Shown: positions 38,069-46,914, counted from the stretch's first letter. The stretch is 64,000 nucleotides of DNA from Paenibacillus sp. (GCA_023512345.1 JAILZT010000010.1:119330-183329); one strand, 5' to 3'. Made by a program: numbers and translations. The notes: generated by a model from the sequence alone, not told the origin.

Positions 38069-39322
38069 TTGTCACTTTATGTCATGAAATTCGGAGGCAG
38101 CTCCGTCGGCGACACAGAACGAATGAAGCGCGTCGCCAAACGCATCGCAGACAAACAGGATGAAGGTCATCGCTGCGTTGTGGTTGTATCCGCCATGGGG
38201 GATACTACGGATGAATTGATCGACCAAGCCAAGAAGCTTAACGGGGAACCGCCCGCTCGTGAAATGGATATGCTGATGACTACAGGTGAACAGATTTCTG
38301 TCGCCCTATTGTCTATAGCTCTTCATGGAATTGGCAGGAATGCTGTTTCTTATACAGGCTGGCAGGCAGGTTTTCGTACGGATGAAACTCATGGCCGGGC
38401 CCGTATTAACGAAATCGTTCCACGGCGTGTGCTTGAATCTCTTGAACGGGAACAGATCGTTATTGTTGCCGGCTTCCAAGGAATGACCTTGGAGGGCGAG
38501 ATCACTACATTGGGACGTGGGGGCTCCGACACAACGGCTGTTGCCTTGGCTGCTGCGATCAAAGCTGATGTGTGTGAGATTTATACGGACGTTGATGGCA
38601 TTTACTCTACAGATCCTCGTATTGTGAAGACTGCACGCAAGCTGAAGGAAATTTCTTATGATGAGATGCTGGAGCTCGCTAATTTGGGCGCTGCCGTGCT
38701 GCATCCCCGTGCGGTTGAGTATGCCAAACGCCACCAAGTAAAGCTGGTCGTCAGATCAAGCTTTAACCATAATGAAGGTACTGTTGTGAAGGAGGAAGCA
38801 AGCATGGAGCAAGGGGTAATCGTAAGCGGTATTGCATATGACAAGAATGTGGCCCGAATTAGTATTTTGGGAGTTCCTGATATTCCGGGCGTATTGGCCC
38901 AAGTCTTCGGCAAGCTGGCTCAGGAAGAGATTGACGTGGATATTATCGTGCAAAGCGGAGTTCTAAATGGCAAAGCCGATTTCTCCTTCACTGTAGGATT
39001 AAGTGATATGGAACGTGCGAAGGAAGTTATTCAACAGCTTCACGTAGAGTTGCCTTTCCGTGAGGTTACTTCGGAAGATAACTTGATCAAGGTATCAATT
39101 GTTGGGGCCGGAATGGTCAGCCATCCTGGTGTAGCTGCCCAAATGTTCGATGTTCTCTCTAAAGAGGGTGTAAGTATCAAAATGGTCAGTACATCTGAAA
39201 TTAAGGTATCCTGTGTAATTGAATCGGGAAGTCTGCAGAACATCATTCAAGCGCTGCATACAGCCTATAATCTGGATACTGCTGAACAGGCTTTTGTGGG
39301 TGGACCCCAGGATCGCCGTTAA
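38069..39322 (+). CDS. lysC: Aspartate kinase with two ACT domains (class II, alpha subunit)
   Basis: About 417 residues. The kinase domain has VMKFGGSSVGDTERM, the GFQGMTLEGEITTLGRGGSDTTAV loop and YTDVDGIYSTDPR. Two C-terminal ACT domains follow (about 260-400) for amino-acid feedback. It makes aspartyl phosphate for Lys, Thr, Met and diaminopimelate. The start is taken as TTG 38069 (11 bases after AGGAG) over GTG 38057, which overlaps that site. An internal start for a beta subunit is present (see next entry). No lysine riboswitch is seen in 37921-38056. Confidence 0.92.
   Translation: MSLYVMKFGGSSVGDTERMKRVAKRIADKQDEGHRCVVVVSAMGDTTDELIDQAKKLNGEPPAREMDMLMTTGEQISVALLSIALHGIGRNAVSYTGWQAGFRTDETHGRARINEIVPRRVLESLEREQIVIVAGFQGMTLEGEITTLGRGGSDTTAVALAAAIKADVCEIYTDVDGIYSTDPRIVKTARKLKEISYDEMLELANLGAAVLHPRAVEYAKRHQVKLVVRSSFNHNEGTVVKEEASMEQGVIVSGIAYDKNVARISILGVPDIPGVLAQVFGKLAQEEIDVDIIVQSGVLNGKADFSFTVGLSDMERAKEVIQQLHVELPFREVTSEDNLIKVSIVGAGMVSHPGVAAQMFDVLSKEGVSIKMVSTSEIKVSCVIESGSLQNIIQALHTAYNLDTAEQAFVGGPQDRR
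38789..39322 (+). CDS. Internal in-frame start: LysC beta subunit
   Basis: AAGGAGG (38789-38795) lies 8 bases before the in-frame ATG 38804, which is codon 246 of lysC counted from TTG 38069. B. subtilis aspartokinase II is an alpha2-beta2 enzyme whose beta chain starts at the same codon number. The product would be 172 residues holding only the ACT domains. Confidence 0.75.
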   Translation, partial: KEEASMEQGVIVSGIAYDKNVARISILGVPDIPGVLAQVFGKLAQEEIDVDIIVQSGVLNGKADFSFTVGLSDMERAKEVIQQLHVELPFREVTSEDNLIKVSIVGAGMVSHPGVAAQMFDVLSKEGVSIKMVSTSEIKVSCVIESGSLQNIIQALHTAYNLDTAEQAFVGGPQDRR

Positions 39323-39351
39323 AAGAGTGCTGTTATAGAAGGAAAAAGAAC

Positions 39352-39401
39352 AAAAAAAGCATCAAGCCTCCGTTTGTTTTGGGGGCTTGATGCTTTTTTA
39401 A
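39352..39401 (+). terminator. lysC terminator (bidirectional)
   Basis: AAAAAAGCATCAAGCC pairs with GGCTTGATGCTTTTTT. A/T runs on both flanks let it serve lysC and, possibly, yitT from the other side. Confidence 0.85.
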
Positions 39402-39405
39402 AATT

Positions 39406-39438
39406 TCAGAAAGTATAGAATTTCGGTATACTTTCTGA
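39406..39438. repeat. 12-bp perfect inverted repeat
   Basis: TCAGAAAGTATA (39406-39417) and TATACTTTCTGA (39427-39438) with a 9-base centre. It begins the structured intergenic element described in the findings. Confidence 0.75.
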
Positions 39439-39447
39439 TATTTCTAC

Positions 39448-39530
39448 GAGAAACGGATACCTGAAAGCGATAAGGAGTATCGCTGCTTCGGAAGCATAGG
39501 CTCCCATAGAGGACGGCAAAGCCGTTTCTT
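39448..39530. repeat. Structured multi-hairpin intergenic element
   Basis: An outer stem GAGAAACGG/CCGTTTCTT (39448-39456 with 39522-39530) encloses AGCGATA-AGGAG-TATCGCT (39466-39484) and GCTT-CGG-AAGC (39485-39495). No ORF or promoter explains it; it may be a dispersed repeat or a small structured RNA. Confidence 0.45.
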
Positions 39531-39554
39531 CTTGTGTGCAATAAATCAGATGGT

Positions 39555-40421
39555 TTATCCTTGTCTCCTGAACCTGCCTACGATTTCAACCGTTTCCAGT
39601 ATATTGACGAAGGATTTCGGATCGGTCTCGAGGATTGTCTTTCTAAGGTCGGCCAGTTCGTAACGAGTGGTTACTGTCATAAGCATTGTATTGCCTTCGT
39701 GACTATATCCACCTTCTGCATTCACAACCGTAACACCATGAGGTAATAGCTTCAGTCGGGCCAGCATGAGCTCCCGTTCCTTTGTAACAATGAAGCAAGT
39801 TAACTTCACATGGCGAATGTGGATCATATCTACAACTTTGCTTTTTACAAAGATACATAGCATAGCGTATAAGGCTGAATCCCAGCTCTTGAAGAAACCA
39901 AGGCTTAGGATCACGAGACCATCCATAACGAACAGCACAGTCCCCATCGGAATATCCCGTTTGCGTGTAATGATGGAGCCCAGGATATCGAATCCGCCTG
40001 AAGATCCACCGGCTCGCAGAGAAAATCCTATCCCCCCTGCAATAATAACCCCGCCGAAGATACTGGCCAGAATAGGGTCCTTGGTCACCTTAACCAGAGG
40101 AATAATCGTTAAAAACCAAGTAGTACAGGCAACAGACAGCATGCTAAGACATATGTATTTTTTTCCTACGACTAAGAAGCCCCATATGAGAATAGGCAGA
40201 TTGATCCCGAAATAATAAAGTGAAATGAACTTAGGGTTCGTTAAATACCCAATAACAGAGGCTGTCCCTGCCACCCCACCGCTTAATAATTGATGTGGAA
40301 TGAGGAACAAACGCAGACCGATTGATACAAGCAATGCAGATAAAATAATAATAACGACTTCCCATACTCGTCTCATCACTGTCTCAGCAGAAGATGGAAC
40401 GCTGTAATTACGAATATGCAT
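39555..40421 (-). CDS. YitT-family membrane protein (DUF161/DUF2179)
   Basis: 288 residues. Five or six membrane helices (about 18-195) contain the family motifs GLRLFLIPHQLLSGGVAG and GGSSGGFDILGSI. The C-terminal cytoplasmic DUF2179 domain (about 205-285) has THGVTVVNAEGGYS-like sequence. Function unknown in all species. ATG preceded by GAGGGATTTGGGG on the minus strand. It is an insertion between lysC and yqhV compared with B. subtilis. Confidence 0.88.
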   Translation of the reverse strand: MHIRNYSVPSSAETVMRRVWEVVIIILSALLVSIGLRLFLIPHQLLSGGVAGTASVIGYLTNPKFISLYYFGINLPILIWGFLVVGKKYICLSMLSVACTTWFLTIIPLVKVTKDPILASIFGGVIIAGGIGFSLRAGGSSGGFDILGSIITRKRDIPMGTVLFVMDGLVILSLGFFKSWDSALYAMLCIFVKSKVVDMIHIRHVKLTCFIVTKERELMLARLKLLPHGVTVVNAEGGYSHEGNTMLMTVTTRYELADLRKTILETDPKSFVNILETVEIVGRFRRQG

Positions 40422-40677
40422 AACCCCAAATCCCTCTCTCTTTGTCTTGTGTCTTAACCATAAGTACCCTATAGGTTTCTATAAAATTAAATTTATCATA
40501 CCGATGATATTTTTTTATAAGGATGATAACTATGATTTCTTTCACACCCAATTGTTTTTATGTTGAACATTTCTTCCTGTCTAAAGTGGGACAGTCCTGC
40601 ATATCCATGGATAATAGCCGGAAAAAGTAGAGTTGGACGTATGTAAAGAGCTGGATACAAATATTCAAAGGAGTTGA

Positions 40678-40947
40678 GTGTACTTGGATAAGTACGTGAG
40701 CTGGATGGCGATCCTTCGACTACTGTCAGGAAGTTTGGAAATAACTGCCGCAATTTTTATGCTGCGCTTAAATCAGGTGGACAAGGCATTGGTTATCAAT
40801 TCGACATTAGCCTTGGTAGGTCCAACCATTCTGATCACAACGACTGCTATAGGGCTGACTGGGATGGCTCAGCAGTTGTCTTGGGGCAAGATGGGCTGGG
40901 TGGCCTGCGGTGTAGCGTGTCTCTTAATCGGTATTCTAAAAAAATGA
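40678..40947 (+). CDS. yqhV: Small membrane protein YqhV
   Basis: 89 residues with three hydrophobic segments; matches YqhV by sequence pattern (LRLLSGSLEITAAIFMLRLN, NSTLALVGPTILITTTAIGL) and place directly before spoIIIAA. GTG start 4 bases after AAAGGAG; TTG 40684 is an alternative. Function unknown. Confidence 0.85.
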   Translation: MYLDKYVSWMAILRLLSGSLEITAAIFMLRLNQVDKALVINSTLALVGPTILITTTAIGLTGMAQQLSWGKMGWVACGVACLLIGILKK

Positions 40948-40958
40948 TAGATTACAAG

Positions 40959-40986
40959 GCATAAAAGACACGTACAAGCATAAATA
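40959..40986 (+). promoter_or_regulatory. Possible sigma-E promoter of the spoIIIA operon
   Basis: GCATAAA, 13 bases, then CATAAATA resembles the sigma-E pattern KMATATT-N14-CATACANT. spoIIIA is sigma-E dependent in B. subtilis. The match is partial. Confidence 0.35.
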
Positions 40987-41030
40987 TGGAATAAAGCATT
41001 TAAGTAGAGGACAACTTGGGGGTACTTTAT

Positions 41031-42017
41031 ATGGCTAACGAATGGCTTCTATTGTTTCCTGAAAAAGTACGAGCGTTGCTCCAGCGCCTGCCTCTCTCAT
41101 TGCTAACAACGCTAGAGGAAATTCGGGTAAGAGAAGGGCGGCCACTGGAAATTAATTATTCCGGAAAATATCACTTTCTTACTGGGAACGGCGCACTGAC
41201 ACTGAACCCAGAGGAAGCGTACAAGCCGGATCGTGAGGACAGTCATCGTCTTCTGGACCTCATTAGTAATCATTCTCTATATACGATGGAGGAAGAATTA
41301 CGCAAAGGGTTCATAACCATTCCCGGCGGCCACAGAATTGGACTTGCTGGCAGGACTGTACTCAGCGGAGGCGGTGTTGAGCATCTTCGTGACATTACCG
41401 GATTTAATGTACGGATTGCGCGTGCAGTACCAGGTGCAGCTGATGAAATCCTGCCCTATTTGTTCGATAGGAGCCAGCAAAGAGTTCTGCATACGCTAAT
41501 CCTTTCACCTCCCCAGCACGGTAAGACAACTCTCCTGCGTGATCTGGCTAGACAGATTTCCACAGGAAAGCATGGGAGCCGCCAGGGCCTTAAGGTCGGG
41601 ATTGTAGACGAGCGTTCAGAGATCGCTGGCAGCAGGCGTGGAATCCCTACCTTTGACGTAGGTCCCCGTACAGACATATTGGATGGCTGCCCCAAGGCAG
41701 AAGGGATGATGATGATGATTCGTTCTTTGTCTCCTGACGTGTTGGTAGCTGATGAAATTGGCCGTCCGGAAGATGCCGAAGCTGTGACAGAAGCCCTCCA
41801 TGCTGGAATTTCGGTGGTGGCTACTGCACATGGGAAGCAGGTGTCCGAGCTGGTCCGCAGACCTGGCCTTGGAGGATTGCTGGAACACAAAATGTTTGAG
41901 AGATATGTGATCTTGCATCGCTCAGCGGCTGGCCTTTCCTTTCGAATTCTGGATAACCAGAATCGAAGGCTGTCGATCTCTCCGGGGGAAAAAGTGGGAG
42001 GTGACGCCTATGCTTAA
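41031..42017 (+). CDS. spoIIIAA: Stage III sporulation protein AA (secretion-type ATPase)
   Basis: 328 residues. Walker A SPPQHGKTTLLRDLAR, Walker B DVLVADEIGRPEDA, and the GFITIPGGHRIGLAGR domain of SpoIIIAA. It is the ATPase thought to energise the mother cell-forespore SpoIIIA-SpoIIQ channel. The start is ATG 41031, 7 bases from TGGGGG. It overlaps spoIIIAB. Confidence 0.96.
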   Translation: MANEWLLLFPEKVRALLQRLPLSLLTTLEEIRVREGRPLEINYSGKYHFLTGNGALTLNPEEAYKPDREDSHRLLDLISNHSLYTMEEELRKGFITIPGGHRIGLAGRTVLSGGGVEHLRDITGFNVRIARAVPGAADEILPYLFDRSQQRVLHTLILSPPQHGKTTLLRDLARQISTGKHGSRQGLKVGIVDERSEIAGSRRGIPTFDVGPRTDILDGCPKAEGMMMMIRSLSPDVLVADEIGRPEDAEAVTEALHAGISVVATAHGKQVSELVRRPGLGGLLEHKMFERYVILHRSAAGLSFRILDNQNRRLSISPGEKVGGDAYA

Positions 42018-42528
42018 GTTGTTTGGAGCTGTACTGATTGTGCTTGCAGGCACACTGGCAGGCTTCCAACGAGCCCGGCAATATGCTGACAGACCCAGAC
42101 AGATACGAGGCTTGATAGCAGCACTTCAACGGCTGGAGACTGAAATCTTGTACGGCTTTACACCCTTGCCGGAAGCTCTTCGGAGAATAGGTGTTCAATC
42201 TACAGGCGCACTTCAACATTTTTTTGCCACAGCTGCTGAGGAGATGAGTCCCCCTAATGACAGAAGTGCTCAGGATGCTATCCATACAGCTATGGAGATC
42301 CACTGGAAGAACACAGCGATGATGGCTTCGGAGAAGGAAGTCGTTCGGCAGCTTAGCTGTACGCTCGGCACAAGTGACAGGTCTAATCAGACAACCCATA
42401 TCACGATGGCGATACAGCAACTGAATCAAGAGGAGCTGGCAGCCAGGGAAGATCAGGGGAAATATGAAAAAATGAGCAAAAGCCTTGGGCTGCTGCTTGG
42501 AGTATTGATTGTCATTTTGATCTTTTAG
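42010..42528 (+). CDS. spoIIIAB: Stage III sporulation protein AB
   Basis: 172 residues, as in B. subtilis (171). N-terminal and C-terminal membrane helices around a soluble GspF-like helical domain. ATG 42010 after GGGAGG, overlapping spoIIIAA by 8 bases. Confidence 0.93.
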   Translation: MLKLFGAVLIVLAGTLAGFQRARQYADRPRQIRGLIAALQRLETEILYGFTPLPEALRRIGVQSTGALQHFFATAAEEMSPPNDRSAQDAIHTAMEIHWKNTAMMASEKEVVRQLSCTLGTSDRSNQTTHITMAIQQLNQEELAAREDQGKYEKMSKSLGLLLGVLIVILIF

Positions 42529-42541
42529 CGAGGTGCCAGGA

Positions 42542-42745
42542 ATGAATATTGAAGTCAATACGATTTTCCAAGTGGCCGGCATTGGCATCATAATCGCCAT
42601 GATTCATACAGTACTGAAACAGATGGGTAAAGAAGATATCGCTCACTGGGTCACCCTTATAGGTTTCGTAGTTGTACTGTTCATGGTTATTCGCATGCTG
42701 GATGGGCTGCTTCAGGAAATAAAAACGATTTTCCTTTTTCAGTAG
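42542..42745 (+). CDS. spoIIIAC: Stage III sporulation protein AC
   Basis: 67 residues, two membrane helices (about 7-25 and 35-58). ATG 42542 preceded by GAGGTGCCAGGA; the GTG at 42533 lies in this site. Component of the channel apparatus. Confidence 0.93.
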   Translation: MNIEVNTIFQVAGIGIIIAMIHTVLKQMGKEDIAHWVTLIGFVVVLFMVIRMLDGLLQEIKTIFLFQ

Positions 42746-42751
42746 GGCACT

Positions 42752-43141
42752 ATGGAGATTATTCAAGTAGTTGGAATCGGGCTGCTGTCGACCGTTCTTA
42801 TCCTTGTACTTAAGGAACAAAAACCGATATTCGCTTTTTTACTCGCCACGGCTACAGGCATTCTGATCTTCCTGTTCCTGATCGGCAAGGTTGGGATGAT
42901 CCTAGGCACACTTGAGCGGGTTGCGGAGTCCTCAGGGATGGAAATGATTTATCTGAAGACGGTATTTAAAATCATCGGTATTTCCTATATTGCTGAATTC
43001 GGCGCCCAGGTGGTAAGGGATGCAGGGCAGGATTCGATCGCCTCCAAAATAGAACTAGCCGGCAAGATACTCATTATGGTTCTGGCTGTACCCATTATCA
43101 GTATTATCATCGAAACGGTGATGAAACTGCTGCCTGCCTAA
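42752..43141 (+). CDS. spoIIIAD: Stage III sporulation protein AD
   Basis: 129 residues, about four hydrophobic helices, closely spaced after AC (6 bases). Characteristic SGMEMIYLKTVFKIIGISYIAEFGAQ segment. Confidence 0.93.
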   Translation: MEIIQVVGIGLLSTVLILVLKEQKPIFAFLLATATGILIFLFLIGKVGMILGTLERVAESSGMEMIYLKTVFKIIGISYIAEFGAQVVRDAGQDSIASKIELAGKILIMVLAVPIISIIIETVMKLLPA

Positions 43142-43185
43142 GTGAAAGCTGTCTGCCCCACATTAGTGAAAAGGGAGGAGAAACC

Positions 43186-44409
43186 ATGTTAGTACGTCAA
43201 CTTTTTCGGCCCCCTAAAATAATGTTGGTGCTGCTTTTGCTGCTCTGCTGCACGTTTCTCTCTTGTTTCATAGATACAGCATATGGCTCATCCGAGGGTA
43301 CAACCTCGAGTTCTCCTGTCGATGGTTGGGTGAGAGGACAAATAGAAGACCTGCCAAAGGACGGCGTGGAAAAATACTGGGATCAGTTAATGAAGGACTA
43401 TGGCGGCTTTTTCCCGGATGGGGCAACACCTTCACTTATGGACATGCTTATGCCGGGTGATGATGGGCTTAGCTTTCAAAGCGTACTTTCTGGGCTGGGT
43501 TCCTACATGTGGCATGAGGTTTTATATAACGGCAAGCTTCTGGTAACGATTGTGATGATCAGTGTGCTCAGTATGATTTTAGAGACTCTTCAAACCGCCT
43601 TTGAGCGACAAACGGTTAGTAAAGTAGCTTACGCGCTCTGTTACATGGTGGTACTGGTTATCGCTGTTAATAGCTTCAATATCGCCATTGGTTATGCGAA
43701 GGATGCTATCGATCGGATGATTGACTTCATGATGGCCATGATTCCGCTACTATTCGCACTGTTGGCATCTATGGGCAATATTGTCACTGTCTCAGTTACT
43801 CATCCTCTTATCGTCTTTATGATTCATACGGTTGGCACTCTGATCCATACCGTTGTATTCCCGTTACTGTTTTTCTCGGCCGTACTGCACTTGGTAAGTT
43901 CCATGTCTGATAAATATAAGCTGACCCATCTGGCTAATTTATTGCGAAACATAGGGGTGGGGTTACTCGGTGTATTGTTGACTGTTTTTCTTGGAGTTAT
44001 ATCTGTAAGGGGGATCACCAGCTCCGTGACCGATGGGGTGACGATCCGAGCCGCTAAATACATAACTGGGAATTTTGTTCCGGTTGTAGGCAAAATGTTT
44101 GCGGATGCGACGGATACGGTTATCACCGCCTCACTGCTGGTAAAGAACGCCATCGGATTATCGGGTGTCATTATTATTTTGTTCCTGTGCGCTTTCCCTG
44201 CGATCAAAATACTAGTGCTCGCCCTTATATATAACGTAGCGGCGGCTGTGATGCAGCCTTTAGGTGATACACCTATTGTGTCCTGCCTGCAGACGATTGG
44301 TAAAAGCATGATCTATGTGTTCGCCGCTTTGGCTGCGGTCTCGTTAATGTTCTTTCTGGCCGTCACGATTATGCTGACTGCCGGCAATGTCACCGTAATG
44401 ATGAGGTGA
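43186..44409 (+). CDS. spoIIIAE: Stage III sporulation protein AE
   Basis: 407 residues. A signal peptide (about 1-34) is followed by a soluble segment and some eight membrane helices, as in the SpoIIIAE transporter-like family. GGGAGGAG precedes the ATG. Confidence 0.95.
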   Translation: MLVRQLFRPPKIMLVLLLLLCCTFLSCFIDTAYGSSEGTTSSSPVDGWVRGQIEDLPKDGVEKYWDQLMKDYGGFFPDGATPSLMDMLMPGDDGLSFQSVLSGLGSYMWHEVLYNGKLLVTIVMISVLSMILETLQTAFERQTVSKVAYALCYMVVLVIAVNSFNIAIGYAKDAIDRMIDFMMAMIPLLFALLASMGNIVTVSVTHPLIVFMIHTVGTLIHTVVFPLLFFSAVLHLVSSMSDKYKLTHLANLLRNIGVGLLGVLLTVFLGVISVRGITSSVTDGVTIRAAKYITGNFVPVVGKMFADATDTVITASLLVKNAIGLSGVIIILFLCAFPAIKILVLALIYNVAAAVMQPLGDTPIVSCLQTIGKSMIYVFAALAAVSLMFFLAVTIMLTAGNVTVMMR

Positions 44410-44427
44410 AGCAGAAGGAGGGGGTTC

Positions 44428-45210
44428 ATGACCTGGTTAGGCGAATGGCTAAGGGAAATTATTCTTGTAGTCCTGCTGGCTTCCTTCGTAGAAATGCTGC
44501 TTCCGAGCAAATCAATGGAGCGTTATGCCAGACTCGTGCTCAGTCTTCTCGTTTTACTTACGATACTTAGTCCGATTATCTCTCTTTTGAAGGGAGATGC
44601 AATTACAGAATTGAGCCTTGCCATGGATGAGCAGAATTTGCAGAGCGGTACCCCTGGAAGCGAGGGACAAAGAGCAGGAAGTTTAAAGGAGATTCTGGAA
44701 GAGGGTCAGAAGCTGGCGCATGGGCAACAGGAACAGAGCTTAAAGCTGGCGGCCATTGAAATTGCGGGGCAGATGAAAGAGCAGATTACAGCGGAGACAG
44801 GGGAAAGAGGCGTTCAGGTTACAGTAACACTGGCTATGAAAAAGGCGGATAACCCCGATGTTGAAGCTCTGCCTGCCATCTCTTCAGTTAGGGTCCTGCT
44901 GCCGGAGCCGCAAGCAATAACAACTGGCAGTGATGCTTCAGATGAAGCTGCAGGAGGTGGAAAAGGGTCGGTAATGGACCCCATTGTGATTCCCCCTGTA
45001 AATACAATTGATATTGAGATTAAGAATAGTGAAGCAGAAGAGCAGGATCAGGCGGGGATGGCTTCAACCGAGGCAGTAACTAGATCAACCGATACCGCTG
45101 AACCCCCCATCCATACAAAAACCATCGTGACTTTGCTCGAACAGAAGTGGGGGCTGGAAGCAGAGAATATTCAGGTACTGAGTGGGTTTAATGAAGCAGC
45201 TAAACTCTAA
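44428..45210 (+). CDS. spoIIIAF: Stage III sporulation protein AF
   Basis: 260 residues, two N-terminal helices (about 8-26 and 35-52), then a ring-forming soluble domain. The Glu/Ala-rich middle (170-230) makes it longer than the B. subtilis protein (about 206). Confidence 0.9.
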   Translation: MTWLGEWLREIILVVLLASFVEMLLPSKSMERYARLVLSLLVLLTILSPIISLLKGDAITELSLAMDEQNLQSGTPGSEGQRAGSLKEILEEGQKLAHGQQEQSLKLAAIEIAGQMKEQITAETGERGVQVTVTLAMKKADNPDVEALPAISSVRVLLPEPQAITTGSDASDEAAGGGKGSVMDPIVIPPVNTIDIEIKNSEAEEQDQAGMASTEAVTRSTDTAEPPIHTKTIVTLLEQKWGLEAENIQVLSGFNEAAKL

Positions 45211-45259
45211 ACAAGTAGGCAGTCGAAGTAAAACCGTACTGTAGAGGAGGGAAGAAAAA

Positions 45260-45901
45260 GTGGGGAAATGGCTAAAAAAACTGGAGCAGTGGGCCGGTGG
45301 CGGATCGGGTAGTCCAAAGAGAAGCCAGACCTTTCGTTGGTTAATTATTCTGGGCCTGCTCGGAGCTGCAATAATGCTGTTTAATTCTTTCGTCAATGTG
45401 AAGAGATTAGATAATGAAAATACGGGACGGGAACCACCGGTAAGTGAAACCTCACAAACGGCGCTGCAGCAAGGGGAGATTCCGACTGCGAATTCATTCG
45501 ACAGCATCGAAGTTGCAATGGAGAATCGAACCAAAGAAATACTGGAGAAAATCGTCGGTGTTGGGACGGTAGATATCATGGTAACGGTCGATTCTACGGA
45601 GGAAATCGTTGTGGTGAGGGATATGAATGACTCCCAGCAGCTTAGCGACGAAACAGATGCAGGCGGAGGTAAACGTCACACGACACAGTACACAAGAAAT
45701 GGTGAAATCGTTACTTATTCTCAATCCGGAGATGAGACGCCTATAATCACCAAGCGGATCAAACCTCAGGTACGAGGGGTTCTTGTAGTTGCCAAAGGAG
45801 CCGAGAACCAAGTCGTTCGAGGGCTGATTGAACAAGCAGTAGAAAAAGGATTAAATGTTCCGGGTTACCGTATATCCGTAGTTCCACGCAAGCAGGAGTA
45901 A
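45260..45901 (+). CDS. spoIIIAG: Stage III sporulation protein AG
   Basis: 213 residues. One N-terminal helix (about 30-48), then a ring-building motif domain (LEKIVGVGTVDIMVTVDST, IKPQVRGVLVVAKGAEN). It forms the large channel ring in the intermembrane space. GTG start after GAGGAGG. Confidence 0.94.
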   Translation: MGKWLKKLEQWAGGGSGSPKRSQTFRWLIILGLLGAAIMLFNSFVNVKRLDNENTGREPPVSETSQTALQQGEIPTANSFDSIEVAMENRTKEILEKIVGVGTVDIMVTVDSTEEIVVVRDMNDSQQLSDETDAGGGKRHTTQYTRNGEIVTYSQSGDETPIITKRIKPQVRGVLVVAKGAENQVVRGLIEQAVEKGLNVPGYRISVVPRKQE

Positions 45902-45966
45902 TGGATGGTTACAGTGCTCTGGGGATATGGCGGATTTCAAGCAAGCAAAACTAAGGAGGAGTATCA

Positions 45967-46830
45967 ATGAACGGTAAAAGACAAACAATTTGGTTGGTTT
46001 CCATGCTCAGCTTAATGGTGGTTCTCTCTGCATACTATTTATTTACTGAGGATTCAGGTGTGTCAGCACCTACTGAAACGGCAGGAACTATTCAAGTTGA
46101 AGGCAAAATTAAGGATACGGCTGGTGTTGTCGGCGATGGCGGAGTAGTAATCAACGAAGTGGTAAAAGAAGGTGCGGTGGTTAGTAATGCTGATACTAAT
46201 TCTGAGAATACACCTGTTGCTGCCGATACAGAAGACGTAACGTCGGCGGACGAGAGTTTAGCGGCTACTGACCCAGCGGTAAAGGACACTGAGGTTAAGG
46301 ACACGAATGCCTCTGATCAGGCCGCAGCTACTTCCGAGAGCACTAAAGATCCGGTGAAGGATACTGCAGTTAAGGATACTGCAGTTGAGGACAAAGTCGC
46401 AGCTAGTACAACCGCTAAGACAGAGTCTAAAGATGATGCGGAAATATTGAAGGAAGTTGCCTCCCAAACCGTCTCAGCCAACAGTATGTTCAATAACTAT
46501 CTCTATGAGCGTGAGCAAAAAAACCTGAAGGACCAAAATGATTTGTATGCCCTCATCAACGATATGACTAAAACACCTGCTGACAACGCGATGGCACATG
46601 AGCAACTTCGCAGTTTAGAGGAAAAAGAATCCAAAATTAACGGCATCGAAGAGCAATTGCAGCTCAAATACGGTGAAGCTATCGTTAAAGAGGAGACGGG
46701 TAATACTTATAAAGTGGTCGTGCTTAGCGACAAGCTTGACGTGAAGCAGGCAGTAGGTATAGTAGATCTAGTGATGAAAGAGCTGAGCGTAACTCAAGAC
46801 AAGATCAGTGTACAGTACGTGTCAGAGTAA
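45967..46830 (+). CDS. spoIIIAH: Stage III sporulation protein AH
   Basis: 287 residues against about 218 in B. subtilis. N-terminal helix (about 10-26), then a long acidic Ala/Thr/Asp linker (30-160) with VKDT-type repeats, then the ring domain (about 170-285) that pairs with SpoIIQ. The added length is all linker. Last gene of the operon. Confidence 0.93.
   Translation: MNGKRQTIWLVSMLSLMVVLSAYYLFTEDSGVSAPTETAGTIQVEGKIKDTAGVVGDGGVVINEVVKEGAVVSNADTNSENTPVAADTEDVTSADESLAATDPAVKDTEVKDTNASDQAAATSESTKDPVKDTAVKDTAVEDKVAASTTAKTESKDDAEILKEVASQTVSANSMFNNYLYEREQKNLKDQNDLYALINDMTKTPADNAMAHEQLRSLEEKESKINGIEEQLQLKYGEAIVKEETGNTYKVVVLSDKLDVKQAVGIVDLVMKELSVTQDKISVQYVSE
46281..46403 (+). repeat. VKDT-type repeats in the SpoIIIAH linker
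   Basis: Five near-copies of a Val-Lys-Asp-Thr coding unit, two of them adjacent and almost identical at DNA level (46351-46392, GATACTGCAGTTAAGGATACT region). Likely to vary between strains. Confidence 0.6.
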
Positions 46831-46860
46831 TATCAGCTCTGAAACACAGAGGAATATGAC

Positions 46861-46890
46861 GAAAGGGCTCGGGTTATCCCGGGCTCTTTC
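46861..46890 (+). terminator. spoIIIA operon terminator
   Basis: GAAAGGGCTCGGG pairs with CCCGGGCTCTTTC using two G-U pairs around TTAT. U tract weak (CCATTTC). Confidence 0.55.
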
Positions 46891-46914
46891 CATTTCTAGC
46901 GATTATGATATAAT
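46887..46914 (+). promoter_or_regulatory. Promoter of accBC
   Basis: TATAAT (46909-46914) with a weak -35 TTTCCA 16 bases upstream. No FapR palindrome seen. Confidence 0.5.

Noticed and set aside
39406..39530. Palindromic element as a CRISPR array or IS end
   Set aside because: No regularly spaced direct repeats, no transposase and no target duplication seen.
41821..42600. 259-codon minus-strand ORF over spoIIIAA/AB/AC
   Set aside because: Overlaps three well-supported sporulation genes and has no recognisable domain.
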